Assembly: GCA_002898775.1 (NCBI GenBank)
Contig: BEHK01000014.1
Location: 1 to 33,756 of the forward strand
Direction of reading: 5' to 3'
Length of the DNA: 33,756 nucleotides
Source: a bacterium HR08
Lineage (GTDB): Bacteria; Acidobacteriota; Blastocatellia; HR10
Shown: in pieces, positions 11,013 through 19,216 of the stretch
Position numbering within the stretch: the stretch's first letter is position 1
How the letters are laid out: each line of letters begins with the position of its first letter
The notes under the pieces: generated by a model
What the model saw: only the letters and a program-made list of their open reading frames with translations
Told to the model about the DNA's origin: nothing
Database searches by the model: none
Position numbers and translations under genes: made by a program

Positions 11013-11645
11013 TCAGCGAGATGCCCTCCCTGACCGGCTGCACGCCCGAACATCCGCGTCCACGTCGCGAGATGTCGCCGCAGCCTCCGCATGATGGCGC
11101 GCGTAAAAACTCAAGACATTCTCTCCTTGTCGAAGCTGCCGCACCCGCTCGAACTCGCCGTAGCGCGCTGCTAAAGCGCGCTTGGCATGATGCATGACGA
11201 TGAGTATGCCCCCTGGCGCGAGCACCGAGGGCGCGCGCGCCAGCTGCTCCAACACCGCCTCGTAGAGCTCCGAGGCATACGGGGGATCGAAGAAGATCAC
11301 GTCAAACGCCTCCCCTCGTTTCCCGAGCTGCTCCAAGGCGCGAGCCGCGTCTTGCTGGAGGATCTCGATGCCTTCGCGAATCCCACAGGCGGCGAGATTG
11401 TGCCGAAGCTGCTCAATGACGATCCGCGAGCGCTCGACGAAGGTGACATATCGAGCCCCGCGGCTGAGCGCTTCGATCCCCACCGCTCCCGTCCCGGCGC
11501 AAAGGTCCAGAAAGCGCGCCCCGATCAGTCGCGGTCGCAAGACGTTGAAGAGCGCTTCCTTCAAACGATCGGGAATCGGACGGACCGCTCGCCCCGAGAA
11601 CCCCTTCAATCGCCGCCCCCTGTATATCCCCGCGATCACACGCAC
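11013..11645 (-). CDS. rsmD: RsmD-type 16S rRNA (guanine966-N2)-methyltransferase
   Basis: MRVIAGIYRGRRLKGFSGRAVRPIPDRLKEALFNVLRPRLIGARFLDLCAGTGAVGIEALSRGA...VIFFDPPYASELYEAVLEQL. Confidence 0.93.
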   Translation of the reverse strand: MRVIAGIYRGRRLKGFSGRAVRPIPDRLKEALFNVLRPRLIGARFLDLCAGTGAVGIEALSRGARYVTFVERSRIVIEQLRHNLAACGIREGIEILQQDAARALEQLGKRGEAFDVIFFDPPYASELYEAVLEQLARAPSVLAPGGILIVMHHAKRALAARYGEFERVRQLRQGENVLSFYARHHAEAAATSRDVDADVRACSRSGRASR

Positions 11646-11695
11646 AGAATCATCTTATCGCGCCACCCGAGGGGGAGGCAATCGGCAATTTGGTG

Positions 11696-11735
11696 AAAAA
11701 GAAAACCCCACCTCCCTCCGTAAGAGGCGGTGGGG
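11696..11735 (-). terminator. Intrinsic terminator of the microprotein operon
   Basis: Reverse strand CCCCACCGCCTC-TTACG-GAGGGAGGTGGGG followed by TTTTCTTTTT. Confidence 0.8.
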
Positions 11736-11767
11736 ATTCAGATACAGATAAACTCCCCAGCTCCCTA

Positions 11768-11878
11768 CTAAGGCGAAGGCGCAGGCATGCCAAGCAGGAG
11801 GAACACAAAGAGGAACAGCACCAAAAAGATCACAAGCACCAACAATGTCGTCTGATCCATCTGTCCTCTCTCGCGCAT
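11768..11878 (-). CDS. 36-aa single-TM microprotein (distal gene)
   Basis: Reverse strand ATG...TAG translates to MRERGQMDQTTLLVLVIFLVLFLFVFLLLGMPAPSP; SD-like GGAGGG upstream; paralogous to 11967..12077. Below the size cutoff of the ORF track. Confidence 0.75.
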   Translation of the reverse strand: MRERGQMDQTTLLVLVIFLVLFLFVFLLLGMPAPSP

Positions 11879-11966
11879 CGCCTAGCCCTCCATGCTCATA
11901 ATCAATGAAGCCGACGCATCCCCTGCGTCTCACCAGAGCCACAGGGGATCTCTGCTCAGAAGGCGC

Positions 11967-12077
11967 TTAGGCTCCGCCGCCGCCTCCTCCAAGGAGCAGG
12001 AACAGGAACAGGAACAAGACCACAAACGCCATCACGAGCACGAGCGTGAGCGTATCGAGTTGTCCTCTTTCGCGCAT
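11967..12077 (-). CDS. 36-aa single-TM microprotein (proximal gene)
   Basis: Reverse strand ATG...TAA translates to MRERGQLDTLTLVLVMAFVVLFLFLFLLLGGGGGGA; preceded by AAAGGAGAGGTGAT-ATG, a near-ideal SD. Confidence 0.8.
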   Translation of the reverse strand: MRERGQLDTLTLVLVMAFVVLFLFLFLLLGGGGGGA

Positions 12078-12119
12078 ATCACCTCTCCTTTGTAAGATCA
12101 AGATTCAACATCGGCCCGA

Positions 12120-12148
12120 AGTATACAGAGAGTCCCTGGCATTGTCAA
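12120..12148 (-). promoter_or_regulatory. Consensus sigma-70 promoter of the microprotein operon
   Basis: Reverse strand TTGACA-ATGCCAGGGACTCTCTG(17)-TATACT; predicted TSS about 35 nt upstream of the 12077 ATG. Confidence 0.8.
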
Positions 12149-12237
12149 GGAAAAAATCGCATGCGCTTTTTCTCGTCGAAGGGGATGGGGCCGCTCGAGA
12201 GCCCCCCGCACGATTTTTGGGGCCCCACCGCCGTGGC

Positions 12238-12246
12238 TGCTATAAT
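12238..12246 (+). promoter_or_regulatory. Extended -10 element upstream of rlmN
   Basis: TGCTATAAT with TATAAT at 12241-12246 and a partial -35 (TTGGGG, 12217-12222); rlmN GTG start at 12255. Confidence 0.55.
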
Positions 12247-12254
12247 GCGGTGAT

Positions 12255-13352
12255 GTGAGAGAGGCGCTTCTTGGACGAACGCGAGGCGAGCTGAAGGAGC
12301 TCCTCAAGGCGCGCGATCCGAAGCCGTACCGGGCGCATCAGCTCTTCGAGGCGCTCTATCGGCGGCGCATCAGGGAGCTGCAGGCGGCGACCGATCTGCC
12401 CGCATCGCTTCGGGCGGCGCTCAGCGAGGCGTTCGTCATCACCGACGTCGAGATCGCCGACGTCTTCCGCGCGAGCGATGGGACGCGGCGCTACCTATTG
12501 CGACTGCGGGACGGGGTGCTCGTCGAGTCGGTGTGGCTCCCCGAACCCTACGCCGATACGATCTGCCTCTCGACGCAGGCCGGCTGCCCTTTGGCCTGCG
12601 CCTTCTGCATGACGGCTCGGTTGGGCCTGAGACGAAATCTGGAAGCCGGAGAGATCGTGGCCCAAGTGTGGCTCATTCTCAACGACATCTACGGTCCGGG
12701 GGTGAGGCCGGAGCGAGGGGTCAATCTCGTCCTCATGGGGATGGGTGAGCCGCTCCTGAATTACGAGAACGTTCTGAAAGCGATCCGACTCCTCTGCGAA
12801 CCGCGAGGAATGAACATCTCCCAACGGCGAATCACGCTCTCGACGGCGGGCGTCGTCCCGGGGATCCGGCGCCTCGCGCACGAACCCGTCCGCCCGGAAC
12901 TGGCCATCTCACTCTCGGCGACGACGAACGCGCTGCGCGATCAACTGATGCCGATCAATCGGCGATGGCCGCTCGAAGAACTCCAGGCCGCCTGTCGCGA
13001 GTATCCGCTTCGACGGAACGAATGGATCTCCTTCGAGTACGTCATGCTCGACCAGGTCAATGATCGTGAGGAGGATGCCCGGCGGCTCATTCGCTGGCTC
13101 CGCGGGATTCGCGCGAAGGTGAATCTGATCCCGCACAATCCGGCTCCCGAGCTGCCCTTCGCCGCCTCGCCGGAGGCGCGCGTGCTGCGGTTCCAGCACA
13201 TTTTGCGCGCTGCCGGGATCCCGACCTTCATCCGCCACCCCAGAGGCCGCGAGATCGCCGCCGCCTGTGGACAGCTCGCCGCTCGGCGACGAGAGGATCT
13301 CACGGGGCTTCTCGCGTCGTCGCCCCCTCGCGATGCCGCAGCTCGCGAATGA
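12255..13352 (+). CDS. rlmN: Dual-specificity 23S rRNA/tRNA adenine C2 methyltransferase RlmN (radical SAM)
   Basis: 365-aa ORF: LSTQAGCPLACAFCMTARLGLRRNLEAGEIVAQV (CxxxCxxC), NLVLMGMGEPLLNYENVLKAIRLL, RRITLSTAGVVPGI, INRRWPLEELQAACREYP. Confidence 0.95.
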   Translation: MREALLGRTRGELKELLKARDPKPYRAHQLFEALYRRRIRELQAATDLPASLRAALSEAFVITDVEIADVFRASDGTRRYLLRLRDGVLVESVWLPEPYADTICLSTQAGCPLACAFCMTARLGLRRNLEAGEIVAQVWLILNDIYGPGVRPERGVNLVLMGMGEPLLNYENVLKAIRLLCEPRGMNISQRRITLSTAGVVPGIRRLAHEPVRPELAISLSATTNALRDQLMPINRRWPLEELQAACREYPLRRNEWISFEYVMLDQVNDREEDARRLIRWLRGIRAKVNLIPHNPAPELPFAASPEARVLRFQHILRAAGIPTFIRHPRGREIAAACGQLAARRREDLTGLLASSPPRDAAARE

Positions 13353-14730
13353 GCTTCTCGTGAATCCCCCCGAAATCCCCATTGGAGAAGATGACGACGA
13401 CGTCCCCGGAAGTGAGCCTCAAGCTGAGATGCCGGACGATCTCCTCAACGGAGGAGAAGGCGTCGGCTGAACGCCCTCGCGCTCGAAGCGCGCGCGCCAG
13501 CTCCGGCGGGGAGAGCCGTGCGTCTTCCGGCACGACCTCGGGGCGAAACACCGGGCCGATGAGGGCGACATCGGCCACAAGTAACGCGTCCTCAAAGGCC
13601 CGTTGCATGATTCGAAGGCGCGAGGTCCGCGATCGCGGCTCGAAGACGGCGATGAGCCGCCGATCGGGATATCGCTGCCGAAGCGCCTCCAGCGTGACGC
13701 GCACGGCCGTCGGATGATGCGCGAAATCGTCAATGAGGGTGATCCCGGCGATCTCCGCCTTCACCTCCATGCGACGTCGGACGCTGCGGAAGCTGGCCAG
13801 AGCGCGAGCGAGCGCTTCGCGCTCGACGCCGAGCAACGTGGCCGCCGCGATGACGGCCAGACAATTGCGCACATTGAACGTGCCGATCAACGGCGTGATG
13901 AATTCGCCCAGAGAGCGATCGCGATATCGCACCTCGAACGTGGTGCCTCGCTCATTCTGGCGGATGTCCACGGCGCGCCATTCGGCCTCCGGCGTCGTGC
14001 CGAACGAATGGACCGGACACCACGCGCCGGTCACGACCTCGCGCACGACCGGGGAATCGAAATCGGCGATCACGCGCCCGCGTCGCGGGATGATGTTGAT
14101 CAAGCGCCGAAAGGCCGTCTTCACCGCCTCCAGATCCGCATAGATGTCCGCGTGATCGAACTCGATGACGTTCAGGATCACGGTGTCCGGCAAATAGTGC
14201 AGGAACTTCGGCCCCTTGTCGAAGAAAGCGCTATCGTACTCGTCGCCCTCGACGACGAAATACGCGCTCTCGCTCCACCGGAAATTCGTCCCGAAATTCT
14301 CCGCGATGCCGCCGATCAAGAAGCTCGGGCGCAATCCGCCCTGCTCGAGCGCCCACGCCATGAGCGAGGTCGTCGTCGTCTTGCCATGCGTTCCGGCGAT
14401 CACCACCGAATGCCGACCGCGAATGAACTCCTCCTTGAGGACTTCAGGCAGAGAGACATAGTGCAACTTCGCGTCGAGCACATATTCGATCTCCGGATTC
14501 CCGCGCGAGAGAGCATTCCCGATGACGACGCGATCCGGATGGGGCTGCAGATGCTCCGGCCGGTATCCCCGGAAGACGGGGACCCCCAAGCGCTCGAGCA
14601 GTTCCGACATCGGCGGGTAGATGTCCTGATCCGATCCCGTGACCCGATACCCCTTGGCCAGCAGGAGTCCCGCCAAGCCCGCCATCGCCGTCCCGCCGAT
14701 CCCGATCAGGTGATAGTGGCGCGCGCGCAT
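13300..14730 (-). CDS. mpl: Mur ligase family, Mpl-like (UDP-N-acetylmuramate:L-alanyl-gamma-D-glutamyl-meso-diaminopimelate ligase)
   Basis: MRARHYHLIGIGGTAMAGLAGLLLAKGYRVTGSDQDIYPPMSELLERLGVPVFRGY...VVIAGTHGKTTTTSLMAWALEQGGLRPSFLIGGIAENFGTNFRW...VVEGDEYDSAFFDKGPKFLHYLPDTVILNVIEFDHADIY. Confidence 0.9.
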   Translation of the reverse strand: MRARHYHLIGIGGTAMAGLAGLLLAKGYRVTGSDQDIYPPMSELLERLGVPVFRGYRPEHLQPHPDRVVIGNALSRGNPEIEYVLDAKLHYVSLPEVLKEEFIRGRHSVVIAGTHGKTTTTSLMAWALEQGGLRPSFLIGGIAENFGTNFRWSESAYFVVEGDEYDSAFFDKGPKFLHYLPDTVILNVIEFDHADIYADLEAVKTAFRRLINIIPRRGRVIADFDSPVVREVVTGAWCPVHSFGTTPEAEWRAVDIRQNERGTTFEVRYRDRSLGEFITPLIGTFNVRNCLAVIAAATLLGVEREALARALASFRSVRRRMEVKAEIAGITLIDDFAHHPTAVRVTLEALRQRYPDRRLIAVFEPRSRTSRLRIMQRAFEDALLVADVALIGPVFRPEVVPEDARLSPPELARALRARGRSADAFSSVEEIVRHLSLRLTSGDVVVIFSNGDFGGIHEKLIRELRHREGATTREAP

Positions 14731-14786
14731 AGGGCCTCAATGCTACTGTCCGCCCGCCGATCCGTCAACGGACGACGCGATCCCCC

Positions 14787-15218
14787 TCACTCCGACTCCA
14801 CACAGAGGAAGGCTTCGAGCGCCTTCAGCTTTCGCGCGCCCACGCCGCGCAGGATCAGCAGCTCCTCCACGCGATGGAATGGGCCGTGTCGTTCTCGATG
14901 GCGCACGATCTCCTGCGCCAGAACAGGGCCGATGCCCCGAACGGCCTCCAGCTCTGCCGGCGCCGCCCGATTCACGTTCACCTTCCCGGGCGAACACACC
15001 CGCTCGACGGATGCCCGCCGCTCGCGGATCGCGCGCTCTTCCCTCCACCGGCGAAAGCGCGCGAACGCCAACACGAGTATGGCGAGGAGCACCACCATGC
15101 TCGCGCCTTTGAGGCCGCGCTCGAGCGATTCGCGCCATTCGGTCTCACCGATCTTCCGGCGCGCGCGCCGGGCAACGATGGCGATGGCGCTCCACGCATT
15201 CCTGATAGAGGGCCGCAT
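14787..15218 (-). CDS. ComEA-like helix-hairpin-helix protein
   Basis: TM segment (GASMVVLLAILVLAFARF) then KVNVNRAAPAELEAVRGIGPVLAQEIVRHRERHGPFHRVEELLILRGVGARKLKALEAFL. True start may be internal (about 15098). Confidence 0.8.
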   Translation of the reverse strand: MRPSIRNAWSAIAIVARRARRKIGETEWRESLERGLKGASMVVLLAILVLAFARFRRWREERAIRERRASVERVCSPGKVNVNRAAPAELEAVRGIGPVLAQEIVRHRERHGPFHRVEELLILRGVGARKLKALEAFLCVESE

Positions 15219-15480
15219 CGTCGCGCACCACCTCCGCGAAGGGGTTCACCGAGTCGGAAGCATTTCGAAGCTGTCGCCAGACATCGAGGCGCTCGACGAT
15301 CCGACGGAGCGGAGCCGCTATATCGCGCGCCCCTGCATTCGAAGACCCCCTCGGTTCGACCTCGATGAGGCGTTCCATCCGCCTCACACGCGCGCAGACG
15401 ATCGGGCGTCTGGCCGCGAGGGCCAGAGTCTCGACCCCGCCGACGGGGGAGAGGCGATAAGCGGCTGCCGTGATCTTCAT
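15145..15480 (-). CDS. Hypothetical protein
   Basis: 111-aa ORF on the same strand immediately upstream of and partly overlapping the ComEA-like ORF; no recognised family; ATG at 15480. Confidence 0.4.
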   Translation of the reverse strand: MKITAAAYRLSPVGGVETLALAARRPIVCARVRRMERLIEVEPRGSSNAGARDIAAPLRRIVERLDVWRQLRNASDSVNPFAEVVRDDAALYQECVERHRHRCPARAPEDR

Positions 15481-15531
15481 GCCTCTTCATGTTAGCACAC
15501 ACGCAACGCACGATGAGGCGAAGACCACGCT

Positions 15532-15560
15532 TTGACAAGCACGCGCCCTCCCGTTAAACT
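15532..15560 (+). promoter_or_regulatory. Sigma-70 promoter of the glutamine amidotransferase/MFS unit
   Basis: TTGACA (15532-15537) - 17 nt - TAAACT (15555-15560). Confidence 0.7.
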
Positions 15561-15600
15561 GAAGGATTTTCGCGCGAGCGCTCTTTCGGTGGAGAGGGGG

Positions 15601-16326
15601 ATGATGAGGAGGCCGCTGATCGCCATTTCGATGCGGAGCCACCCGAGGCGGGCGCATTTTTACCTGGAGCGCTCATATGCGGAGGCGGTGCGCGCAGCCG
15701 GCGGTGTTCCGATCCTCGTCCCCCCGCTGCCGGATCGCGCCTCCCTCTTCGATTTGGTGGCGCGATGTGACGGGGTGCTCCTCAGCGGAGGTCACAACGA
15801 CGTGGACCCCCGCCGATATGGGCGCCCCCCGCATGCGCGCTTGAGGTCGGTGCTGCCGGAGTGCGACGAGACCGATTGGCAGCTTCTGGAGGCCGCGGAG
15901 GTCTATCGCCGACCCGTACTCGCCATCTGTTACGGAATGCAAGTGCTCAACGTCTTTCGGGGCGGTACGCTCTATCAGGATATCGCCTCGGAGCGAGATG
16001 GGGCCGTGCGGCATGAACCGGGTGCGCCCGGGGAGCATCCCACCCATCGCATCCGCATCGCGGAAGGGACGCTCCTGGCCCATCTGGCCGGAGGGACGGC
16101 GGCCGACGTCAACAGCTTCCACCATCAGGCGGTGAGAGACGTGGGACGCGATCTGCAGCCGATCGCATGGAGCGAGGATGGGATCGTCGAGGCCGTGCTC
16201 GATACGCGACCGGAGCGGTTCATCCTCGGCGTCCAATGGCACCCGGAGCTGACGTTCGCTTCGGATGCCTTCTCACGGGCGATCTTCGAATGTTTCCGGC
16301 ATGCGGCGGCCAGACGAGCCCCATGA
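15601..16326 (+). CDS. Class-I glutamine amidotransferase-like (gamma-glutamyl-GABA hydrolase/peptidase C26 family)
   Basis: MMRRPLIAISMRSHPRRAHFYLERSYAEAVRAAGGVPILVPPLPD...LLSGGHNDVDPRRYG...RPVLAICYGMQVLNVFRGGTLYQDI (nucleophile Cys)...GVQWHPE. Start placed after the promoter. Confidence 0.9.
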   Translation: MMRRPLIAISMRSHPRRAHFYLERSYAEAVRAAGGVPILVPPLPDRASLFDLVARCDGVLLSGGHNDVDPRRYGRPPHARLRSVLPECDETDWQLLEAAEVYRRPVLAICYGMQVLNVFRGGTLYQDIASERDGAVRHEPGAPGEHPTHRIRIAEGTLLAHLAGGTAADVNSFHHQAVRDVGRDLQPIAWSEDGIVEAVLDTRPERFILGVQWHPELTFASDAFSRAIFECFRHAAARRAP

Positions 16327-16339
16327 CGCGGAGGTCCAC

Positions 16340-17539
16340 ATGTCACGAGAAGGGCGGCGAGCGCTCTTGGTTCTCGGATTCGGCCATTTCGTGAACGATT
16401 TGCATACGAGCACGCTCTATCCGCTGCTGCCGCTGATCGCGCGGAAGCTGAATCTGAGCGAAGCGGAGGTCTTCTGGCTCGCGCCGCTCTTGAATTTCAC
16501 CTCCTCACTCATGCAACCCGTGTATGGATTTCTCGCCGATCGGTACTCGCGTCGCGCCTTCGCCATCGCCGGGCCGGCTCTCGCCGGATCGTTCCTCTCG
16601 CTCATCGGCACGGCGACATCCTATGGGATGCTCCTGCTCTTCCTCGTCTTGGGGGGGATCGGCAATGGGGCGTTTCATCCGCAGGGCGCGGCCCTGGCCG
16701 CTCGAACCCATGAGCATCGGCGCCGGCTCGCGCTCTCGATGTTCTCGTCCTCGGGGACGCTCGGTTTCGCCCTCGGCCCTCTGATCATCACGGCGATCGT
16801 GGCGGCCACGGACCTGACGCGAACCTATGCGCTGATGCCGCTCGGATGGCTGGCGGCTCTCCTTCTTCATCGCTATGGCCCCCGCGATGACTGGCGCGAA
16901 CGGCACTCGAACAGGTCGCACGCGCTCACCGAATTGACGGGGACGCTGCGTCGCGTCTGGCGCCCGATGCTCTCCCTCTACCTCATCACCGTCTCCCGCT
17001 CGGCCCTGTACGTGATGACCAACAGCTACATGCCCTTCGTTCTGACGCAGCGGGGATATGGCTTGCGCCAAACGGGTGGGCTTTTGACGGCATATCTGCT
17101 GGCCGGAGCATGCGGGAGCTTTCTCGGAGGAGCCTTTGCCGAACGCTTCGGCGGCCGATGGCTCACGTTCGGGACAGGTGCGCTCATCCCGCTCTTGTTC
17201 GCCATGGCGGCGCTCGGGCGCGGTCCGCTGAGCGTGGCAGCGCTCATCGCCGGAGGGTTCACCCTCATGTCCGTCTTCCCCGTGAACGTCGCCACGGCCC
17301 AAGAGCTGGCCCCAAGAGAGACGTCCACCGTCTCCGCGCTGATGATGGGATTCGCGTGGGGAATCGGCTCGATGGCTCCGGCGCTTGGTGAACCCCTCAC
17401 CCGAATGTTCGGATTTGAGGGTGTGCTCGCGGCGATGGCGGCCTTTCCCTTCGCGACGTCGCTCCTCGCCCTGTGGATTCCTGAGGGTCGCGCCCTCGCC
17501 CTTCCCTCCCGCGCGACCTCCCCACACCCGGCCCGATGA
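16340..17539 (+). CDS. MFS transporter (fosmidomycin-resistance Fsr-like)
   Basis: MSREGRRALLVLGFGHFVNDLHTSTLYPLLPLIARKLNLSEAEVFWLAPLLNFTSSLMQPVYGFLADRYSRRAF...; GHFVNDLH...LYPLLP start is typical of Fsr-like MFS proteins. Confidence 0.88.
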   Translation: MSREGRRALLVLGFGHFVNDLHTSTLYPLLPLIARKLNLSEAEVFWLAPLLNFTSSLMQPVYGFLADRYSRRAFAIAGPALAGSFLSLIGTATSYGMLLLFLVLGGIGNGAFHPQGAALAARTHEHRRRLALSMFSSSGTLGFALGPLIITAIVAATDLTRTYALMPLGWLAALLLHRYGPRDDWRERHSNRSHALTELTGTLRRVWRPMLSLYLITVSRSALYVMTNSYMPFVLTQRGYGLRQTGGLLTAYLLAGACGSFLGGAFAERFGGRWLTFGTGALIPLLFAMAALGRGPLSVAALIAGGFTLMSVFPVNVATAQELAPRETSTVSALMMGFAWGIGSMAPALGEPLTRMFGFEGVLAAMAAFPFATSLLALWIPEGRALALPSRATSPHPAR

Positions 17540-17542
17540 GGC

Positions 17543-19087
17543 TCACATCCAATACGCGCGGTCGAGACTGCGATACTGAATCGCCTCGGAGATGTGATGC
17601 GGTCGGATGACGTCACTCTCTTCGAGATCGGCGATCGTGCGGCTCACCTTCAGGATGCGATCGTAGGCGCGGGCGGACAGCCCCAACCGCGAGACGGCTT
17701 GTTCCAGGAGGCGCCCGGCCGATTCGTCCAGCCGACAGTATGTGCGGATCAGCCGGGGCGTCATCTGCGCATTGCAGTAAATCCCATCGGCCACATAACG
17801 GCGCACCTGCCGCTCGCGAGCACGAATCACGCGCTCCCGAACGGCCTGAGAGGGTTCACCTGCAGCGCTATCGGCGAGCTCCCGAAATCGCACCGCCGGG
17901 ACCTCGATGTGAATATCTATGCGGTCCAAAAGCGGCCCGGAGATCTTCGAGACGTAACGCTGGATCATGGCCGGCGTGCACGTGCACTGTCGCACGCGCG
18001 ACCCCCAATACCCGCACGGGCAGGGATTCATCGCCGCCACCAGCATGAACCGCGCGGGGAACGTCAAGGACATCGCCGCGCGGGAGATCGTCACGCGCCC
18101 GTCCTCCAACGGCTGCCGCAAGACTTCGAGCACATTTCGATCGAACTCCGGCAGCTCATCCAAGAAGAGGACGCCATGGTGGGCGAGGCTGACTTCCCCG
18201 GGTCGGGGAATAGCGCCGCCACCGATCAGCCCCGCATCACTGATCGTGTGATGCGGGGCGCGAAACGGTCGGGTCACCACAAGACCGCGCTCTTCGGTCA
18301 ATCCCGCGACACTGTGAATCTTGGTGACCTCGATGGCTTCCTCGAAGGTGAGCGGCGGCAGGATCGTCGGAATCCGCTTGGCGAGCATCGTCTTGCCGCT
18401 TCCCGGCGGGCCGATCATCAAGATGTTGTGCCCTCCAGCGCAAGCCACCTCGATAGCCCGCTTGGCCGCCAGTTGCCCCTTCACCTCGCTGAAATCGACG
18501 GAATACCGATTGATCTCCCCCAAGAACTCGCCGGGAGAGAGCTTCAAGGGAGCAGTCGAGGTCTGCCCGGTGAGCATCCGAACGAGATCCGGGAGCGCCC
18601 GCACCGGGTATACGTCAATCCCCTCGACGACGGCCGCCTCGCGCGCATTCTCCTCGGGCACGAACAGGCGCCGCAGATGGCGCGCCCGCGCGGCCACGGC
18701 AATGGGCAACGCGCCGCGAATCGGTCGGAGGCGACCATCCAGAGAGAGTTCTCCCACAAAGAGCGCATCATGGAGGCTCACCCCCTCCAGGTATCCATTC
18801 GCGCCGAGAATGCCCACGGCGATCGGCAGATCAAAGCTCGACCCCTCTTTCTTGATGTCCGCCGGGGCGAGGTTCACCGTGACGCGATGAATGGGGAAGA
18901 AGAACCCGCAATTTTGAATCGCCGCGCGAATGCGCTCGCGACTCTCCCGAACGGCCGCATCCGGCAAGCCCACCATGATGAAGGCCGATCCGGCCTGATC
19001 CCCCGTCCGAGGAGAGAGATCCACCTCGACCTCCACCAGATAAGCATCAATGCCGAGCGTCGCCGCGCTCATGACCTTGAAGAGCAT
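17543..19087 (-). CDS. comM: YifB/ComM-type Mg-chelatase-like AAA+ ATPase
   Basis: [62 protein letters not shown]...[43 protein letters not shown]...[19 protein letters not shown]. Confidence 0.95.
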   Translation of the reverse strand: MLFKVMSAATLGIDAYLVEVEVDLSPRTGDQAGSAFIMVGLPDAAVRESRERIRAAIQNCGFFFPIHRVTVNLAPADIKKEGSSFDLPIAVGILGANGYLEGVSLHDALFVGELSLDGRLRPIRGALPIAVAARARHLRRLFVPEENAREAAVVEGIDVYPVRALPDLVRMLTGQTSTAPLKLSPGEFLGEINRYSVDFSEVKGQLAAKRAIEVACAGGHNILMIGPPGSGKTMLAKRIPTILPPLTFEEAIEVTKIHSVAGLTEERGLVVTRPFRAPHHTISDAGLIGGGAIPRPGEVSLAHHGVLFLDELPEFDRNVLEVLRQPLEDGRVTISRAAMSLTFPARFMLVAAMNPCPCGYWGSRVRQCTCTPAMIQRYVSKISGPLLDRIDIHIEVPAVRFRELADSAAGEPSQAVRERVIRARERQVRRYVADGIYCNAQMTPRLIRTYCRLDESAGRLLEQAVSRLGLSARAYDRILKVSRTIADLEESDVIRPHHISEAIQYRSLDRAYWM

Positions 19088-19143
19088 GGGGCATCGCCTC
19101 CACCTGGTGCGATCGTCCAAACCGCGAAGTGAGGGCCTCAATG

Positions 19144-19201
19144 AAATAAAATCAGGACGACCCGCGTCGGGTCCGGATCACCTCCCCGACGAGGGTCGTC
19201 C
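19144..19201 (-). terminator. Long-stem intrinsic terminator downstream of the 19217..19591 gene
   Basis: Reverse strand GGACGACCC-T-CGTCGGG-(GAGGTGATCCGGA)-CCCGACG-C-GGGTCGTCC then TGATTTTATTT: 9 bp + 7 bp stem with a 1x1 mismatch and a U-rich tail. Confidence 0.7.
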
Positions 19202-19216
19202 CATCACTGGAGATCC

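Noticed and set aside
11690-12095. Plus-strand ORFs of 72 and 67 aa (11690..11908, 11892..12095) over the microprotein region
   Set aside because: Their Glu/Gln/His-rich sequences (EQEQEQDHKRHHEHERERIEL) are the complement of the hydrophobic minus-strand helices, and the promoter, SDs and terminator are all on the minus strand.
11696-12148. Microprotein operon as a classical type I toxin-antitoxin locus
   Set aside because: The peptides resemble small hydrophobic toxins, but I found no convincing opposing promoter for an antisense RNA, so I report it only as a microprotein operon.
13603-15495. 630-aa plus-strand ORF antisense to the mpl-like and ComEA-like genes
   Set aside because: Same GC-rich shadow-ORF composition; no recognisable motifs.
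17594-19132. 512-aa plus-strand ORF antisense to comM
   Set aside because: Shadow frame of a well-conserved AAA+ gene.
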